DNA of 64,000 nucleotides from contig CM055898.1 in the NCBI GenBank assembly GCA_029582155.1, positions 31,366,919 to 31,430,918 of the forward strand, in the 5' to 3' direction. The stretch is from Panopea generosa (lineage: Eukaryota; Mollusca; Bivalvia; Adapedonta; Hiatellidae). A program made the translations under genes and the position numbers. Within the stretch, counting starts at the first letter, position 1. Each line of letters starts with the position of its first letter. The notes beneath the pieces are model-generated. The model saw only the letters and a program-made list of their open reading frames with translations. It had not been told where the DNA came from and did no database searches. Shown in pieces: positions 60,270-64,000 of this stretch.

Positions 60270-61288
60270 CTGAAGAATATTAAAAATATATATATATATA
60301 TTGTTATAGAGTTAATTCAGTTGTTTATAATAGAATGTCAGTTAGGTAAGTGCTAGGGTGGGATGGTGTTGTATATTTCATTTTCCCTCTTGAGTAGATT
60401 TAATATAACCTAATCTACTAGTTGCTTCCAGTGAGTCATTTTATCAGATATTATTCAATATCAAGTCTTTATAAATCGAATAGAATAGTAAAAATATACT
60501 AGTTAGTACAAGTATAAGCCCAATCTATGTTCTAGCCGGGAAATAGAATAGAAAAATGTTTAGGTTTATGGTTAGTTTATGCTGAATATCGAAAGAAAAA
60601 AATGAATATCAAACTTAAGAGTGCCATATACGTATCTCATATAAATACATGTACTGATTTTTCATTTATTGTGTCAACGTTATATGAAAAAAACACATCT
60701 CCTTTACATCTACATGTACCTATTATCTTACTATATATATTTATATTTTTTTACTTTTCAATGTTTTTATAAGTGTAACACAAATATATGTTTGATTCAA
60801 TTGTATGACTAGACATATGTAATTCTTGGATTAATAACCTGCTGACATGAAATAATTTTGTTTTTATTGTTCTCCGTTTTTTTTTTGCGTGAGCTTCACA
60901 TGCTCAATATGTAAATTATAAGTTTCAGCTACAAAACATCAGATGAGTGAAAGTTGCAGTTGGCAATTCGTATAAATACTTGTTCAAAGATAAAGAGACC
61001 CCGCAGATAAATAAATAGACACACAGACAGACAGACAGACAGACGGGCGTGCGGGCGGGCATACAGGCAGACAGGCAGTCAGATATACTTTCCTGTTATT
61101 GTACACCGATATGTTTTAAGATTGGTTTGATTTATAAACATGGGTAAAATCTATTTTGATATTGCAGTGTGCCCTTTAAAAACGATGAAAAGGTATGAAC
61201 GCTGCAAACACACAGTAAAAAAGTGAATATTGTAACTGCAAGATCCAAGATTTTGGTATTTAGCCATTCTACGTGAATGACTACTTAC
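60270..61288 (-). other. Intron of the two-exon gene
   Basis: 1,019 bp, GTAAGT at the donor (61,288 downward) and TTCTTCAG at the acceptor. It contains a TA run near 60,285-60,300 and a CAGA microsatellite (61,021-61,045) followed by a GC-rich 'gggcgtgcgggcgggc' patch. No other open segment was noticed. Confidence 0.7.
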
Positions 61289-61374
61289 GGGTACGACAAG
61301 TCTAGATGATGGAACAGTGGCCATTTCATGCGTGATGTATTAATTTTCTGGGTCACTATTTTAAGTTCTAACAT
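61289..61374 (-). CDS. First (or upstream) coding exon of the two-exon gene
   Basis: The frame from ATG (61,374-61,372; A at -3) runs for 28 codons, 'MLELKIVTQKINTSRMKWPL' then 'FHHLDLSY'. It ends with CC before a consensus donor, GTAAGT. The donor is phase 2, matching the acceptor at 60,269. The same frame is open upstream through the 36-bp repeats to an in-frame stop. A possible acceptor, 'ctttggcttcag', lies just 5' of the ATG, so an additional upstream exon cannot be excluded. Without one, this is the start of translation. Confidence 0.6.
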
Positions 61375-61397
61375 TTTAATACCGATTCTGAAGCCAA

Positions 61398-61541
61398 AGT
61401 AAACCACTACATGAACATCTGCCTTTTTCCGTTAGTAAACCACTACACGAACATCTGCCTTTTTCCGTAAGTAAACCACTACACGAACATCTGCCTTTTT
61501 CCGCTAGTAAACCACTACACGAACATCTGCCTTTCTCAATT
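61398..61541 (-). repeat. 36-bp tandem repeat, 4 copies, at the 5' end of the gene
   Basis: The unit is 'agtaaaccactacacgaaca' plus 'tctgcctttttccgtt' on the plus strand. Copies 1-3 differ by one or two bases and copy 4 is more diverged. It ends 24 bp from the proposed start codon, so it lies in the 5' UTR, promoter or first intron. Confidence 0.9.
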
Positions 61542-61799
61542 ATTATTGTTATATTGTCGATTGCTTGAATTCCGCAAATGTTACAAGCTCTCAGATATGC
61601 ATGCAGACTATTAAATCTGACGAATCATGATGCACAGCGGTAACATGTTAGATGCAGTTAAAATCCATACAGCGATGCAATGAATATTATATTTGTTCTT
61701 AATAATTAAACTGTTTCTGCACCATAATATTTCACAATTTACATTTTATAAACTCAATCAATGTTTGATAGACATGTTAAACGTTCTAAAGAAGAACAT

Positions 61800-62640
61800 A
61801 CAGTATACAAGTCAGCACAAATGGTATACTTTTTATGTTTGTTGGTCGGTATTAAAACAGTTAATATTCTTGGATAACATCATGTAAAGTTTCATCAACG
61901 TAAAAAGCACTCTGGGACAGAGAAAACACAATGCATAAGAATATGCATAAATGGCATCCGTTTATTTGTTGATATTTTAGCAGTTATTCTCGTTATGTCT
62001 CAACTTTAATAACTTCCTCAATAAATGTTTTATAGACGTAAAATCGCTACAGAAAAAAAGACAAAAGTCAAGAAGTCACCACATATAATATATATGTGTT
62101 GATTGATAAAACAATAGTAAGGTATCTAATTTTCAACTTTAAAAACCTTAAGCATTAAAACCGTAAAAAATGCTCTTAAAAATACAACGTCTACAAGTCA
62201 AGACGAATAACGTTCTTTGTTTATTGGTATATGTATATCTCTATAATTAGTTTTCTAAGGTCTCAACTTGGATAAAAGTAGCAAAAAAAGCTCTAGACAA
62301 AACTGAAAGTGTACAACTCGGCACAAACGACATCCGGCTTCTGGTCCATATTAAAACAATAAATTTCCTGATGTCTTATCTTTGATAGCACCAGCAAACG
62401 TTTCATAAAAGCAAAATCTCTTTAGATAAAAATATACAACGTATTAAATTCAGCACAAAGGAGCATCCGTTTATTGACAGATATGTCAACAATTAGTTTC
62501 CTATTATTTGAATATCCTAGTATCGAAACTTAAACAGCATTAGTAAAAGCACAACGCGTAAAAGTCAGCACAAACTGGCATCCGTTGTTAACTGGTATAA
62601 TAACAACAGCAAGTTACACATTGTCTCTTTCAGTAACCGT
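61800..62640 (+). repeat. ~125-bp degenerate satellite, about 6-7 copies
   Basis: 'gtcagcacaaa.ggcatccg' or a decayed form recurs at about 61,811, 61,950, 62,075, 62,200, 62,318, 62,452 and 62,564. Between them 'tattaaaacaa', 'tctcaactt', 'aaatgttt.ataaa' and 'ctctagaaaaa' come in the same order. Confidence 0.65.
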
Positions 62641-63250
62641 TTTGCGATGAAACATTTTACGAAGTGTTTCAAATAAAGAAACCGACAAACAATTCAACAC
62701 TAATACTACTACAACCACAGTGTTGACAATGTAAGCATTTCTTACTGTCATAACATTTATCACTGAATCACGAGCGGTATGACACAACCGTTGAAAGGAA
62801 ATTGTTTCTTTATTTACTGCTTTGTCTCTGCTATCTGCGACAGTTATCGCAGTTCCGTTGTGTGATTCTTTATAGGCATGTTAGCGACGCCGCCACTCTG
62901 TAACTATCTTAATTATTATCAGACACGAAATTGCCCATTGATCATTTTAAACTCATTGACACTTCACTAAACGCAACGAACTTGTGAGACACAGTATTGT
63001 TTCATGCTTGTATATGACTCCGGTGTTTTGAAAAACTTTCCCAAAACCGTCACTCGTGCAAAAGAAAGTTTTGATTTTATAAATATAAGAAAAATATACA
63101 ATACTGGTATTGGAAGTGTTTCATATCTTAATTGATTATCCACTTTCCATATGGTATTGTATTATATGAATTGTCTAAAGCCGTTATGTTTGGAGGTACA
63201 GTTATCAAGATTACAAATAAAATTATTGAAAACAAAACACAAAGTGACTA
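62641..63250. other. AT-rich non-coding stretch
   Basis: Nothing recognisable. A CCAAT-like or TATA-anchored promoter for a minus-strand transcript could not be identified. Confidence 0.5.
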
Positions 63251-63254
63251 TGTA

Positions 63255-63545
63255 TGGATGAGTTACCGGAGGATTTGGACGAGTGAGTAAGATTTGGTTT
63301 GAGTAAGTGAGAGTGTGTGAGTGTGTGGAATTTGAGTGAGTGATTGTGGGAATGCGTGTGTGGGGTTTGAGTAACTGTGTGAGTGAGTGTGTGGGGTTTA
63401 AATGAGTTCGTGTGTGGGGTTTGGGGGGTGAGTATGTGGTGTTTCAGAAATTGTGTGAGTTCGTATGTGGGGTTTGAGTGAGTGAGTGTGTGGTGTTTGA
63501 GTGAGTTCGTGTGTGGGGTTTGAGCGAGTGTGTTAGTGAGTGACC
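63255..63545 (+). repeat. G/T-rich minisatellite
   Basis: Irregular units of about 35-40 bp built from 'gtgtgtggggtttgagtgag' and 'ttcgtgtgtgggg'. The strand bias is strong, with very few C. It includes 'ggggtttggggggtg'. Confidence 0.85.
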
Positions 63546-64000
63546 GTCTGTTAAAAAGGAATGTAGGTTTTTTACTTGCATATCAAACAATCTCCGACTG
63601 CAGCCAAGCCTAAATACCCCAAGCTGTTGAAATGCCTAATTGCATGAGATAGAAATGTGCTGTCACATAGCTGCTCAAATTCTACCTAAAATTGAACATA
63701 TTCTTTTCCTTTTGTGAAAAGTGGTTTAAATTTTATAAAATTGTACAATTGTATTTAAAATCGAAGATTTTTTTTATGAACGATGATTAGTGAACGGCTA
63801 ACAGTATCGATTTGGGTAGTTTCTTAAGTAATCGATCAAATTGAAAGCGCACAGGATGACAATAGCTGTAGGTACAGAATCAGTGAATAAAAGTAGCATA
63901 TCTTATTTTTGTAATATGTACAATTACCAAATGGTGTAATACAATTATAATTAAAGACGTTCGCGTAAGTTTTCACAAAATAAAAGTTTATTGGTAACAC
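63546..64000. other. AT-rich non-coding end of window
   Basis: I see nothing identifiable. Confidence 0.5.

Overview
This 64 kb window is AT-rich, gene-poor animal DNA. Introns with GT/AG borders, an endonuclease/reverse-transcriptase LINE, tRNA-headed SINEs ending in CAATCAATCAA-type tails, many minisatellites and C-type lectin remnants all point to a eukaryote. The SINE bodies and repeat style fit a lophotrochozoan, most likely a bivalve mollusc. That assignment rests on remembered sequence motifs, not on a search. There are no rRNA genes, CRISPR arrays or bacterial-style operons.

Layout. 1-23.7 kb is mostly intergenic or intronic AT-rich sequence with SINE pieces and tandem repeats (53, 66, 76 and ~49 bp units and an ATCA array). 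It holds two exon candidates, at 2.6 kb and 7.4-7.6 kb. 23.7-45.2 kb is a tandem segmental duplication. Copy 1 (23,727-32,010 plus 36,885-37,085) and copy 2 (37,171-44,740 plus 44,975-45,165) share ancient LINE debris, an Asp-rich repeat and decayed ORFs. They differ by a 1.5 kb 34-bp minisatellite and a ~4.9 kb LINE-bearing segment found only in copy 1, and by a SINE with a 13-bp target-site duplication and a 1.66 kb exon-like segment found only in copy 2. 45-48.9 kb is non-coding with inverted and tandem repeats.

48.9-51.6 kb, minus strand, carries two tandem, frame-broken C-type lectin domain copies and upstream of them an intact 318-codon ORF. 52-59 kb holds a degenerate ~41-bp repeat, a possible small two-exon membrane ORF, SINEs, a MITE-like element and a 23-bp minisatellite. 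59.15-61.37 kb, minus strand, is the best protein-coding gene: two exons whose split codon joins in frame to give about 400 residues of unrecognised function. 61.4-64 kb is tandem and degenerate satellite sequence.

No coherent new multi-gene system is visible. The most informative content is the duplication with its datable insertions, the lectin pseudogene pair, and the unrecognised minus-strand genes.
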